DNA of 64,000 nucleotides, taken from assembly GCF_000316625.1 (NCBI RefSeq), contig NC_019676.1, positions 6,032,501-6,096,500 on the forward strand, written 5' to 3'. Position 1 is the stretch's first letter. Each line of letters begins with the position of its first letter. A program made the position numbers and the translations under genes. Source of the stretch: Nostoc sp. PCC 7107. GTDB lineage: Bacteria; Cyanobacteriota; Cyanobacteriia; Cyanobacteriales; Nostocaceae. The notes below the pieces were generated by a model. That model had not been told where the DNA came from, made no database searches, and was given only the letters and a program-made list of their open reading frames with translations. Below, piece after piece: positions 47,625 through 57,713 of this stretch.

Positions 47625-48185
47625 TTAGGACGCTGCGTGCTTGAGAACGAATTCGATAGCATCACGTAAATGATCACAATTGTGTAATTGTTTGCGAATC
47701 CTACTTTTTAACCATGCCCAACACTTCTCAATACGATTAAGGTCTGGTGAATAGGGAGGTAAATAAACAAGTTCACAGCCTGCATCATGTATGAGTTGGG
47801 CAATTCGACCACCATGATGAAACGTCGCATTATCCACAATTACCCACTCACCGGGACGCAAAACCGGAATCAAACATGTTTCTAGCCAGGTTTCAAACAC
47901 TGTGCGGTTACACGCCCCCTCGACTGTAAATGGGGCAATCAATTGATTATCCCGATACCCAGCAATCATGTTAATGCGTCCCTGTCGCCGACCGGATTTG
48001 AGGTCGTAAAATCGTTCCCCTGTTGGTGAGTACCCATAGCCGTAGTTATCTCGTTCATCCATTCCCGATTCATCGACATAAACCAAGTGTGGTGCTTTTG
48101 GGTTCTTCAGTTGTGCTAGAAAGGTTGCTCGTTTGGCTTCATCTCGTTGACAGTAGCCATATGTTTTTTTTACGGGTGTGTCCAA
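47625..48185 (-). CDS. IS630-family transposase, DDE catalytic part (orfB)
   Basis: The DDE domain has HLVYVDESGMDERDNYGY (first Asp), WVIVDNATFHHGGRI (second Asp) and LPPYSPDLNRIEKCW (Glu). It overlaps orfA, and a run of eight A on its strand (48164-48171) lies in the overlap. The orfB frame is +1 relative to orfA, so the full transposase probably arises by slippage at the A-run, as in many IS630 members. No obvious defect. Confidence 0.9.
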   Translation of the reverse strand: MDTPVKKTYGYCQRDEAKRATFLAQLKNPKAPHLVYVDESGMDERDNYGYGYSPTGERFYDLKSGRRQGRINMIAGYRDNQLIAPFTVEGACNRTVFETWLETCLIPVLRPGEWVIVDNATFHHGGRIAQLIHDAGCELVYLPPYSPDLNRIEKCWAWLKSRIRKQLHNCDHLRDAIEFVLKHAAS

Positions 48186-48501
48186 TTTTCTGCAATGCCC
48201 GTGAAATCGTGCGTTGACTAATCTCTCCTTCCCATAACTCTACCATTTGGACTTGAGTTTTATCACCATTTGCTTTGACAAATGCGCGAAACTTCTCCCA
48301 ATCATCGATTTTGCCACCCCTTTGGCATTCCTGCCTCGATTTGACCTTGATATCACCCGTTTGGGCTTTTCTTTGACACCACAAGTTAATCGTATTGCGA
48401 CTGATATTGAACAATTGGCTCGCCTCACTCTTTTTGAGACCGTCCAACTCAATTGCTTGCATCACCTTTTGCCGGAAATCATCACTATAGGGTTTAGCCA
48501 T
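48139..48501 (-). CDS. IS630-family transposase, helix-turn-helix part (orfA)
   Basis: A 120-aa N-terminal DNA-binding part. It opens MAKPYSDDFRQKVMQAIELD with the typical IS630 HTH (SEASQLFNISRNTINLWCQR) and a second helical module (QVQMVELWEGEISQRTISRAL). It ends shortly after the A-run. See orfB for the frame relation. Confidence 0.9.
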   Translation of the reverse strand: MAKPYSDDFRQKVMQAIELDGLKKSEASQLFNISRNTINLWCQRKAQTGDIKVKSRQECQRGGKIDDWEKFRAFVKANGDKTQVQMVELWEGEISQRTISRALQKIGHTRKKNIWLLSTR

Positions 48502-48569
48502 CTGAGTTTGAATCGCAATACTAGGAATACTTCATAGTTTATGTCCTAATCTTATTGGCTACAGCTATA

Positions 48570-49396
48570 CAATCTTTGAACATCGCCTCAATCCCAAAAC
48601 GTTGAGCATATATTTTGAGGGCAGTGTTTAAATCAGGTAAATTAGTTAATAAATACCAAGCTTCCTTATCTTGCTTTCCTCGATACTTCCTTTTCCAATA
48701 AACAGCTAAATTGAAGCAACCAAAACCTTTTTTTTGAGTAACTTTAATGTCGGTATAAAAGGAGCGGATACCTGGGTAAATCTCAATGCTACTCAAAGGC
48801 TGAAATTTCTGTCTTTTCTTCCGAAAAGTAGTATCCTTTTTTTGACGGAATACAAAACTCAGGTTCTGCTTTTGGAGCCAATGTGCTAGTTCTACACTGT
48901 GAAATTCTCTATCCCCAATAATTACTAGTTTATACTTTTTTAATAAGCGAATTACTGGGCGTAATACTTTTTGTTGTTCTTCTAAGTTACTACTACCATC
49001 TTTTCCTAGCAGACACCAATATATTGGCCAAGCTCTCTTTTGGTAAATTACACTAACCATCAACACATTGTTTTCTTTCCACTGCGTTCTATCCATAGCA
49101 ATGGTTAATTGTGACCCTAGTTTAAAATGTTGGTTAATTATTGCTTCAATAATCGGAAACCACAACAATACTACACTCAAGGCATTCAGTGTTAAAAACC
49201 TTTGTAAATGCCGTCTACGACTGTTTTGCTGTATAGGTAAAGGTAGAGTCGCTGCCAGTCTTTCTATCCTTACCTGCTTCTGATTTTGTAACAACCACAC
49301 CAACATCTTCAGGGTGATTAACTGTGCTTTATTTAGGTATTTTTCTAAGAAGTTTTGGTAGAATGATGCCAGCATTATGACGACGGTCTTAATCAA
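48570..49396 (-). pseudogene. IS4 transposase, N-terminal part, cut by IS630
   Basis: Reads from MIKTVVIMLASFYQNFLEKYL through the DDE segments LTIAMDRTQWKENNVLMVSV and LVIIGDREFHSVELAHW to YAQRFGIEAMFKDC. The IS4 signature Y-x2-R-x3-E-x6-K is interrupted by IS630 just before its Lys, which sits at the start of the C-terminal part. The last seven residues of the frame are IS630-derived. Confidence 0.87.
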
Positions 49397-49714
49397 ATTA
49401 CGAGACCGTTCTTTTTTACCATTAAACTGTACCCTACAGGTAGCCGCTTAATAACTGTACAGTTCATTCTCAATAAGCACCCAATTTTTTCAAGGGTTAT
49501 GTGCCTCTCAAACCTTTAGCTTGCAGGGTTTAGAGGCGATTGTCGCCCCTTGAAGGGTTACAGAGTACAGAGTTGACAGCGATCGCCGCAGCCATTAGAT
49601 TTTCGGCGTTGCTAACTAATTAAAGGGATGAATTTTGTTTCGCGCAAAGGCAAGGCAGCGCGTTGGGCGGGTTCCCCAACTTAAAGCGACTGCCGCGCAA
49701 AGGTGCTGTTTTGA

Positions 49715-52700
49715 TCACAAACCATTGCCAATCAAAATAAAGGCTGACCAGTAAAAAGGATGACTGAGATGCTCGCTTATCTGTGGAGTGAGGTTACTTT
49801 TATGGGGCGGAAAACTCATTTTTGAGTAGTTTCCCGTAATCAGGGCAATTTGTGCTTGACGTAGGGCTTCGGCCTTGGTTGTTTTGCCTTGGGCAAGGAT
49901 GTTGTAAAAAGCATTCATTAGTACTTGTGTACCGCCATCATCTACTGACCACAAAGAGGCGATCGCGGCTCTTGCGCCTGTTTGTTGTATCTGGTAGCCA
50001 AAACCGAGAATTTCTCTACCATTGCCAAATTGATCGCCTAATCCGGTTTCACAGGCTGAAAGTACGATTAAATCGACATTGGGCAATCGCCAGTTTTTGA
50101 TATCTCGGAGGGTGACGCGATCGCCATTTCCTAACAAAATAAATGATTCTTCTGGCTGTCCGGTGGTAAATGCGGCGTGAGTTGCTAAATGGACGATGGC
50201 GTAATCATTCATTTCCAGCACAATATCTGAATTGAATTGCTTGTCTAATAATTTTTTGGTGCTGGGAATGGTTTGAGCGAGTGTTTCGATTTCTAAACTA
50301 GCAAAGGGTAAACCGGAAAAGTCAAACTGCTGAGATCCTACCTGAAAACTATAGTTGCCTTGGGTAAAGGCTGCCGCTAATACATTTAATTGATTGTGGG
50401 GTTTGGTGTTGAGGTCGGTTAAGCTGACGGCAGTAATATTATTGATTTGGAAGCGTTCAATTAACCATTTTTGACCGTCATAAAGGGCGGCTAGAGGAAC
50501 ATAACGCAGTTGTCCGTCGGGAGCATAGATGATGGTTTTGGCTTGTGCTTGCGCTAAGTCATTTTCTAGGGGTTTAATCAGCAAATCGTAGAGTTTTTGG
50601 GCTGGAACTGTGATTTTTGGGGTACGTTTTGGTAAAGTGGTGCGAAATTCCAAAATTGCTCGGTTGAGTTCTGCTTGAGTGACAGCCACGGTGCGGCGGA
50701 TGGGCGGTGCGTAGGGAGTGACTAAAACTAGTTCTAAGCGATCGCTCAATACTAGAGGATAAAGTATGACTGCGCCTTGCTGAAGTTGTTTTAAGTTATC
50801 CTGTAAGACGCTGGCAGAGGATTCCAGGTTAAAATTCTGCCCTTGGGTGGTTTGCTGGAGTTGGGCGATCCATTCGCGCACTTTCGGGCTATCGAGGAAG
50901 GTGTTAAAGTCTTTGGCTAGTGTCTGCTGAATTTTGCGTAATTCTAAAATACGCTGTTTCTGGGCTGGAGTGCGGCTGCTGACACTAATGTTTTCCAGTT
51001 GGGCGAGTTCTCTACCAAGGGCGATCGCTTGCTCAAATTCTGCTTGCATCACCTCTCGAATTTGCCGTTCTTGGGGACGTTCCACAACACCAGTCGCCGT
51101 TTTTTCACTTCCTCGCACGTCGCGGAGATAATCATCAATTTCTTGGACTTTGAGTAAGTCTAGTACTTGTTGCGCTTCTAAAATTCGGTTGCGTTGCAGC
51201 AGGATATCGGCTAAATGGCGATAATCTTTGGCAATGGTTTCGGTATAAGATTGCTGTTGTTCTTTGCTTAATTCCCGAATATTATTGCGAATTGTTTCTC
51301 TAGCATTTACTGATTGTTTGAAGAAGATAATTGCTAATTCTGGTTGGTTCTGTTTTTCAAGTAACTTCCCGATAGTATTGAGAATGTATCCTTCAACTTC
51401 TTTGTTGCCAATTTCTTGAGCAATTACTAAACTTTGTTGTAAGAATTTTCCGGCTAATTCATATTGCCCTTGCTCTAAATAAACGTTTCCTATGGCGTAG
51501 AGATTTATCCCTTGTGCATTTCTGGATTGGAATTGTTGATAAATAGTTAAAGGTGGTTGCAAATACTCCAAGGCTAATTGATATTTTTCTTGCTTGAAGT
51601 GAACAATCCCAATATTGTAATATGTTGTTGCTTTGAGAAATTCTTGTTGTTCTTTGTTCTGAATTTTTTGCAGCACTGTTAAGGCTTGCTGATGGAAATC
51701 TAACGCTAATTCATACTTTTCTTGTCTGTAGTGAATATTGCCGATCGCATTCAGCACCCTCACTTCACCTGCAATGTCTCCTATTCTGTTTCCGTCTGAT
51801 TCGAGCAGTACGGGTTGTCTGGCGATTTTTAAGGCTTCCTGATAAGCTTTTAAAGCCAGTTCGTATTGTCCTAACACTTTATAAATCTGTCCCATATCAA
51901 ATTCAATTCCTACCCAGGTGCCTAAAATTTCTTGCCGGATGGGTAAGGCTTTTTGATAGTAATCGAGAGCTAATTTATACTCTCCCAAGCTGCTGTAAAC
52001 TCTCGCCATGCGATGGAAAGTCTGCCATTGCTTTGGCTCATCACCTATTTTTTTTGCAATCTCCAAAACTCGTTGGTATTTTTCTAAAGCTTCTCGATAT
52101 TTACCTGCTCTCGAAAATTCATTACCTTGGATGGTGTAAATTTCTGCTATGGAGTTGAGGCTGGCTTTTTCCCAACCGCGATCGCCGATTTCTTGTTGAA
52201 TTGCCAAAGCTTGCTGATAATATTTCAACGCCTGCTGGTAATTTCTTTGGCGATGGTAAACGTCTCCCAGGTGGAACAAAGTTCTGCCCGTACCTGTTTT
52301 ATCTTCTATTTGTTGATAAATTAATAAAGCTGTTTCAAAGGTTTTGATGGCTCTGGCATATTCCCTTTTTATATATTGCTGCCAACCTACTTCATACAGT
52401 TGATCAGCTTTCAATTTTTCTGGTGTTTGAGCGAAGAAAATCACGCCACCTACGGGGTTAAAAGTCGTAATTTTTCCAGATGAAAAGCGAATTTCGATTT
52501 GTTCGCCATCAAAAGCCCCGCTCAACGGCGTTTTGCTCAGGATAGTTGCTGTATTATCACTTTGTTTTGCGATTTCCTGTCTAATTGCCAAGGCTTGTTG
52601 ATCAACTTGAGTAACGGCTTGATTTTCTCCTAATTGTTTGTAAACTGCACTCATCTGGGTGAGAATTATCCCCTCCCAAGGGCGATTTTTTTGCTGGCGA

Positions 52701-55315
52701 ACAATTGTTAAGGCTTGCCGGTAAGCTTGTAATGCCGCTTGGTACTGAGTTTTGAGGTATTGTCCTTGAGTTGCGTAACTGTTTCCCTTGGCAAACAAAA
52801 CTACTGCTTCTCCCTCTAGGGGGTGTACTTGCACAAGAGTTTTTTTCGCTGCATCCCTACCAACTTCCGCAATTAAGACGGCTTTTTGACCTGTAATATT
52901 TTCTTGACTACGGTTGCTAATTTCGCGCTGTAATGTGCTTGCTTGCTTACGATACTCCTGCGCTGTTTGCTTCTGCCCTAATTTGGCGTAAATTGCGGCG
53001 ATACTGTTGAGAATTGCGGCTTGATCTGGCTTTTCAAAGGGTATTCTTGTCCAGCGAAATAATTCCTGTTGTCCAAATTGGCGGATTTGTTGTTCTGGTA
53101 CAAAATAGTTATCTTGAGTTTGAGGATCACGAGCGATCGCTAATGCTTGCTGGTAAGCTGTCAACGCTGCTTCATACTGTCCTAAATTGGTGTAAATTTC
53201 CCCAATTTGGGTTAACAATATCGGTTTTTGATTAACCAACCTGTGGCTACTGTTCTCCATGTCCACAATTGCCAGAGATTGCTGATAATCATCCAAGGCA
53301 GTCTGATACTGTCCTAATACTGCGTAAACTGCACCCATGCTTCTTTTAATTCGCTGTTCCTGCTGGCGATAATCTCCTGGTGACAATTCCTCTCTGCGCC
53401 AACGAACTTCGACATTTTCTGGGCTGGACATTTCTGCATTGATGATTGCCAAGGCTTCTTTGTAGAATTGCAAGGCAGTTTGGTACTGTCCTAGAGTTTT
53501 GTGGATATCTGCAATATTCGCTAAGGTATTTTCTTCCTCATTTTCAGCAAAGTTCTGCCATCCAGCTACCCCAGCGATTACTTCTAGCCATTGTCCGCGT
53601 TTCTCTATTTCGGCTATTTCTGCGGATTCAACAGTCGTGATGGCAGTTTTGATTGGTTTTCCTTTCCCTACCTGAATCAAACCGTTGCTGAGTCCATCTT
53701 CTAGTTTGATTCCCTCTGGGCGATGAATGTTGACATCAGTACCAAAGGCTACCCGAATTGTCTGGGGAATTGGTGTTTTTGTTGCCTGTTCATCAACTTC
53801 CCGACGAATTGCCAAGCTTTGCTGATAGGCATCTAAGGCTACTTGTAACTGTCCGAGACTTTCGTAAATTGTCCCCATTTGATTGAGAATTACCCATTCC
53901 CAGGGACGATTTTTTTGCTGACGGACGATCGCTAAAGCTTGCTGATAGGATGACAAGGCGGCTGGGTATCTTGCAAACTTGGCGTGAGCTTCACCGTTGC
54001 GGTAGTGGATGAGTGCTTCCCCTGTCAGCAGTGTAATTAAAGTTGGTCTTTTTTGGGGTATGTTGTAAGTCACCAAAATTGCCTGTTTGACAATATTTGT
54101 CGCCCACCCCACATGAACACCCATTTCCTGTCTGATGGCTAACGCTTGTTCTTGATACTCCTGCGCCGTTTGTGGGTAGCCTTGGTTATGGTAAATATAG
54201 CCCAGATTATTCAGGATTTTCTCTTCCAGGGAGCGATCGCCAATTTCTCGCGCTATTGGTAAAGCCTGTTGATAATACTCCAGGGCTATTTGCGGCTGTC
54301 CTCCTTTGTTTTTGTGAGTGAAGGTGTTTTTGTAGGTAGAGGCGATCGCATTCAGGATTTTTGCTGTTAACGGGCGATCGCCAATTTCGCGGACAATAGC
54401 TAAAGCTGGTTCGGAGAAATCCAGGGAAATCGGGCGCGATTCCCGTTGATTGTCGATTCCCCAGTTGTAATCTTGGCTCAAATTCAACATTACTGTAGCT
54501 TCGCCGATGCGATCGCCTGCTTGACGCATCTGGGCTAAGGCTTGTTCGTAATATTTCACAGCTTGTTCTTTTTGATCTACTGTGGCGTAAGTCATGCCAA
54601 TACCGTTGAGACTCCAACCAACACCCGCCCCATCGCCCAAAGCCTCCATAATCATTAAGGCTTGCTGGTAATATTTTCTTACCTCCAAGTAAGACTTAAT
54701 TTCCTCCGGCTTTTTGATCGTCTGGTAGTAAAGTTGCGATTTAATATAGCTAACGTAAGTATTTCCCAAGCCAATCAAAGTAATCGCTTCCCCAGATTTA
54801 TCTTTTACCTCACGCCGCATTGATAAAGCTTGCTGGTAGGATTGCACAGCATTTTTGTACTGTCCTTGGATTTCGTCAACTGCGGCGATGTGATGCAGTG
54901 ATGCGGCTTCCTCTCCACGGTTATTCAATTCCCGTGTAATTGCTAAAGCTTGTTTATGATGTTGAAGGGCGGTTTGAGTTTGTCCTTGATGGCGATAAAC
55001 TTCTCCGAGTTTGTTGAGAACTGCGGCTGTGTGAGCGCGATCGCCAATTGCTTGATAAATATTTAATGCTTGTTGAAAAGACTGTAATGCACTTAGAAAT
55101 TTGCTTTTATCAAGGTGTTGATCACCTTGCTTAAAAAGCTTATCTGCTAAAAGTTTTTGAGCTTCTGAGATTTGAGAAAAAACCTGAGAATTAGCAATTA
55201 ATTGTCCTGCAACAGCTTGCCTTTGAATAGAGCTATAGTTTACCAGCCCACTCTCAATGGCAAAGATAGTCAATAAAATAGCAAGTGCATTCAGTCCAAA
55301 TCTTGGGGATTGCAT
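49715..55315 (-). CDS. Giant TPR-CHAT protein
   Basis: An 1866-aa protein. It opens with a hydrophobic N-terminal segment (LNALAILLTIFAIESGLV, signal anchor or signal peptide). About 1350 residues of TPR (QALxIYQxIGDR / ALAIxREIGxR units) follow. A coiled-coil linker comes next, then a CHAT protease-like domain (~1530-1866) with the catalytic-type His1713 (HLATHAAF) and Cys1755 (LSACETGLG). Two non-TPR inserts near residues 530-600 and 950-1010 carry FEGG-like beta segments (VAFGTDVNIHRPEGIKLEDG; GEQIEIRFSSGKITTFNPVGG). CHAT is a caspase-like peptidase fold. The protein may be exported or membrane-bound. Substrate unknown. HIP1 sites are frequent, unlike the block to its right. Confidence 0.92.
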   Translation of the reverse strand: MQSPRFGLNALAILLTIFAIESGLVNYSSIQRQAVAGQLIANSQVFSQISEAQKLLADKLFKQGDQHLDKSKFLSALQSFQQALNIYQAIGDRAHTAAVLNKLGEVYRHQGQTQTALQHHKQALAITRELNNRGEEAASLHHIAAVDEIQGQYKNAVQSYQQALSMRREVKDKSGEAITLIGLGNTYVSYIKSQLYYQTIKKPEEIKSYLEVRKYYQQALMIMEALGDGAGVGWSLNGIGMTYATVDQKEQAVKYYEQALAQMRQAGDRIGEATVMLNLSQDYNWGIDNQRESRPISLDFSEPALAIVREIGDRPLTAKILNAIASTYKNTFTHKNKGGQPQIALEYYQQALPIAREIGDRSLEEKILNNLGYIYHNQGYPQTAQEYQEQALAIRQEMGVHVGWATNIVKQAILVTYNIPQKRPTLITLLTGEALIHYRNGEAHAKFARYPAALSSYQQALAIVRQQKNRPWEWVILNQMGTIYESLGQLQVALDAYQQSLAIRREVDEQATKTPIPQTIRVAFGTDVNIHRPEGIKLEDGLSNGLIQVGKGKPIKTAITTVESAEIAEIEKRGQWLEVIAGVAGWQNFAENEEENTLANIADIHKTLGQYQTALQFYKEALAIINAEMSSPENVEVRWRREELSPGDYRQQEQRIKRSMGAVYAVLGQYQTALDDYQQSLAIVDMENSSHRLVNQKPILLTQIGEIYTNLGQYEAALTAYQQALAIARDPQTQDNYFVPEQQIRQFGQQELFRWTRIPFEKPDQAAILNSIAAIYAKLGQKQTAQEYRKQASTLQREISNRSQENITGQKAVLIAEVGRDAAKKTLVQVHPLEGEAVVLFAKGNSYATQGQYLKTQYQAALQAYRQALTIVRQQKNRPWEGIILTQMSAVYKQLGENQAVTQVDQQALAIRQEIAKQSDNTATILSKTPLSGAFDGEQIEIRFSSGKITTFNPVGGVIFFAQTPEKLKADQLYEVGWQQYIKREYARAIKTFETALLIYQQIEDKTGTGRTLFHLGDVYHRQRNYQQALKYYQQALAIQQEIGDRGWEKASLNSIAEIYTIQGNEFSRAGKYREALEKYQRVLEIAKKIGDEPKQWQTFHRMARVYSSLGEYKLALDYYQKALPIRQEILGTWVGIEFDMGQIYKVLGQYELALKAYQEALKIARQPVLLESDGNRIGDIAGEVRVLNAIGNIHYRQEKYELALDFHQQALTVLQKIQNKEQQEFLKATTYYNIGIVHFKQEKYQLALEYLQPPLTIYQQFQSRNAQGINLYAIGNVYLEQGQYELAGKFLQQSLVIAQEIGNKEVEGYILNTIGKLLEKQNQPELAIIFFKQSVNARETIRNNIRELSKEQQQSYTETIAKDYRHLADILLQRNRILEAQQVLDLLKVQEIDDYLRDVRGSEKTATGVVERPQERQIREVMQAEFEQAIALGRELAQLENISVSSRTPAQKQRILELRKIQQTLAKDFNTFLDSPKVREWIAQLQQTTQGQNFNLESSASVLQDNLKQLQQGAVILYPLVLSDRLELVLVTPYAPPIRRTVAVTQAELNRAILEFRTTLPKRTPKITVPAQKLYDLLIKPLENDLAQAQAKTIIYAPDGQLRYVPLAALYDGQKWLIERFQINNITAVSLTDLNTKPHNQLNVLAAAFTQGNYSFQVGSQQFDFSGLPFASLEIETLAQTIPSTKKLLDKQFNSDIVLEMNDYAIVHLATHAAFTTGQPEESFILLGNGDRVTLRDIKNWRLPNVDLIVLSACETGLGDQFGNGREILGFGYQIQQTGARAAIASLWSVDDGGTQVLMNAFYNILAQGKTTKAEALRQAQIALITGNYSKMSFPPHKSNLTPQISEHLSHPFYWSAFILIGNGL

Positions 55316-55580
55316 CGAAGATATTTTTTGGAATTTGAAAATATTTTTGGGAATTTTAATCTATCTTACAAAGATACAATATAAAATCTCATTGCGAGTT
55401 AATATCTGGGTAATTTGCAATTAGGATTTTGAGAAGCAGTGAAAATAGAGAAAGGCAATCGCTCTCGTTGCTTGGCGCGGTATAAATCTTCGTCAATTTC
55501 TCTCAATTGTTGTCAAATTGTGGCGGATGAAAAATTGATAACCAATGGTTATCAATTTCTGGCAACCCTACGAGCGCCAG

Positions 55581-55793
55581 CTATCTTCCACCCGGCAACC
55601 ACCGCATCATCTCCCGCAACTCAACAGCCTCCCCATCAATTGTATAAACAACCCCACCCGACATCGCCAACACAATCCGCTGCCGCCGCGCCCACTCGAA
55701 CCATGCACTTGAAACAAGTGGTTACATTGTTGTTGCTTTTGTCCCAATTAACGCACAGATGATTGCTAATACCTCATTTTCTATCTGTTCCAT
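55581..55793 (-). pseudogene. Small gene remnant with in-frame stop
   Basis: ATG 55793 opens MEQIENEVLAIICALIGTKA; an in-frame TAA follows after 23 codons. The same frame then continues PLVSSAWFEWARRQRIVLAM and VVYTIDGEAVELREMMRWLP to TAG 55581. A 71-codon gene with one nonsense mutation is the simplest reading. Family unknown. The plus-strand frame over it has an unnatural composition and is rejected. Confidence 0.5.
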
Positions 55794-56035
55794 GAGTAAA
55801 TAAGTAAGAAAATTGACTTGTTTATCCAAAAAATACTGATAATTTACACAAGAGATTTATCAAATAATTAACAAAATAGCCAATGATTTCAAAACTCTTT
55901 TACCTTTGTATAAAGAATCCCAAAGCATTAATAGACAAAGCTTTTGGATAAGCTAAGGTAAAGATAAAATAGTATGAGCCACAATTCAAACCTCCAACTG
56001 ATGGGCGTAATTATAAGTAATTGACAAGGGTAGCT

Positions 56036-56227
56036 ATGACTAAAGAATACATGGATTCTCTAGAGTCAGTTGTTGACCAATTAACATTGGCAGCCGTTTT
56101 AGAAATGTTAGAACGAATTTGTCATAAAAAAGCCGAAAATTTGAGAACTCACTGGCAAGATGAAAATTCTGCCAAGCTTTGGGACAAAGCGGCCAGACAG
56201 ATAGAACAGATAAATATTGATGTTTAA
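56036..56227 (+). CDS. Hypothetical protein of 63 aa
   Basis: ATG 56036 follows an SD-like AAGGG at 5 nt. The protein (MTKEYMDSLESVVDQLTLAA) is all-alpha and ends in QIEQINIDV. It is likely the first gene of the accessory block. No function assigned. Confidence 0.55.
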   Translation: MTKEYMDSLESVVDQLTLAAVLEMLERICHKKAENLRTHWQDENSAKLWDKAARQIEQINIDV

Positions 56228-56378
56228 GGGAGCAATCAAATTCTGTAACGGATGTTCATCCAATCGATTTAAGGCTGGGAGGCATCCCTAATAAGGGTGA
56301 ACGAAAAAAGGTGTGGGAGAGTAGTTAGCGGACATCATACGCTAACATAGCTCTTGATGTCATGCAACCAAAAGACCC

Positions 56379-57662
56379 ATGAACAACCTCCAATCAATTC
56401 TGTCTCACATCAGTGACACACTCTTCGACTTACCGGAGTGTCACCATTTAGAAGAATTTGTGGGCGAATTCTACAATATGTGGCTAAAATTAGGGAATTT
56501 TGTGCAACAAAGCTTATTCCAAGCCTTAATTGAAGAAAAAGAAGTCGAATACTCACATCCGAGAACTAAACGAGAAAAAAGATATTACACCCCATTAGGT
56601 GAAATGGTTCTTGTACGTAGAGCTTATGAGACAACAGATGGTATTAAAGTCCTAGTTGATGAAGAGTTAGGGCTACCAAAAGATAAATGGCTACCAATGG
56701 TATGAGAATTAGCCTGTGCCTTGGGAGTTAGTAGTGAATTTCCAAATTCTCACTCTTTGTTTCAAAAATGGACAAGACTAGATTTGACACAAAAAACCTT
56801 AGCTAATCAAGTAGAAAAGACAGGAAATCAATTACAAACACAAGAGTTTCAGGTTCGATGTGAGCCAGACACTTCTTCACAGTTTGAAATTCCCAATCAA
56901 GAGCAAGAACCACCAGATTTATTATATGTGGGAGTTGATGGAGTCATGACTCCCTTGAATCAAAAACAAGGATATAAAGAAGCAAAAGTTGGTGTAATTT
57001 TCTGGAGTAAAGACCATAAAAAACTTGGTAAAAAAAGAGGTGTAATCCGACAACGAGAATATGTAGCTACTTTAAAATCACGCGGAGAATTTAGAGAAAG
57101 AGTATCGCAGTTATATAATCAAGTAGCAGGTAAAAAAAACACAAAAACCGTATTTCTTGGTGACGGCGCACATTGGATTTGGGCGATGGCATCAGAACAA
57201 TTTCCAGGCGCAGTGGAGATTCTCGACTTTTTTCATCTCTCGGAATATGTGTAGGCAGTGGCGAAAGCCGCTTATCCAAACAAAGAAGACTATCAAAAGG
57301 ATTGGGTAAAAACTCAACAACAACTTTTGAAAAAATCTGAATGGACTACAGTAATTGAAAATTGTCATCACTTCCCCAAAAAGAAGAAAGATTTAAGCAA
57401 AGCAATTACTAATTTAGAGCGTTATTTAACTAATAATCAGAGTCGGATTGATTATCGCTCCTATTTAAAAGCTGGTTTAATGATTGGTTCAGGAGTTGTT
57501 GAAAGTTCCAATCGACGTGTGGTTACTCAAAGATTAAAACAGGCTGGTATGCACTGGTCTTTTTTTGGAGCAGAAGGAGTTATGGCTCTGAGGGCAGCAT
57601 ATTTAAGTAATTCAACGCGATGGTCAAATTTTTGGTCATCCTTATCTTATAATTCCCCATAA
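56379..57662 (+). pseudogene. ISKra4-family transposase, two in-frame stops
   Basis: One frame from MNNLQSILSHISDTLFDLPE to NFWSSLSYNSP. It is broken by TGA at 56703-56705 (KWLPMV*ELACALG) and TAG at 57252-57254 (HLSEYV*AVAKAAYP). Catalytic-region segments LLYVGVDGVMTPL, VFLGDGAHWIW and MIGSGVVESSNRRVVTQRL are intact. Frame and order fit ISKra4. Without suppression it yields three fragments. Confidence 0.82.
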
Positions 57663-57713
57663 GTTAGCATAAAGCTGACGATAATATTTGTCCTTTTAAG
57701 CTTGTATTTAATA

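Larger units (their letters stand above)
47607..48567. mobile_element. IS630-family element (961 bp) nested in the IS4 element
   Basis: Imperfect inverted ends TAGCTATAGCC / TAGCTGTAGCC (about 27 bp in total). TA duplications flank it (47605-47606 and 48568-48569), the IS630/Tc1 hallmark. It contains two overlapping minus-strand frames for the transposase. The element looks complete. Confidence 0.88.
47249..49555. mobile_element. IS4-family element, interrupted by an IS630 copy
   Basis: The terminal inverted repeats are CTTCAAGGGGCGACAA (47249-47264 and the reverse complement at 49540-49555). Without the inserted IS630 it is about 1.34 kb. The transposase is split by that insertion. The stretch 49397-49539 between the transposase start and the right end contains no gene. 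No flanking direct repeat was visible. Confidence 0.82.

Noticed and set aside
54207-54617. Minus-strand 136-aa frame inside the CHAT gene
   Set aside because: Same strand but different frame from the TPR coding sequence; composition is that of a shifted TPR array.
55439-55762. Plus-strand 107-aa frame
   Set aside because: Unnatural Pro/Thr/Ala-rich stretch; the opposite strand gives a more protein-like reading.
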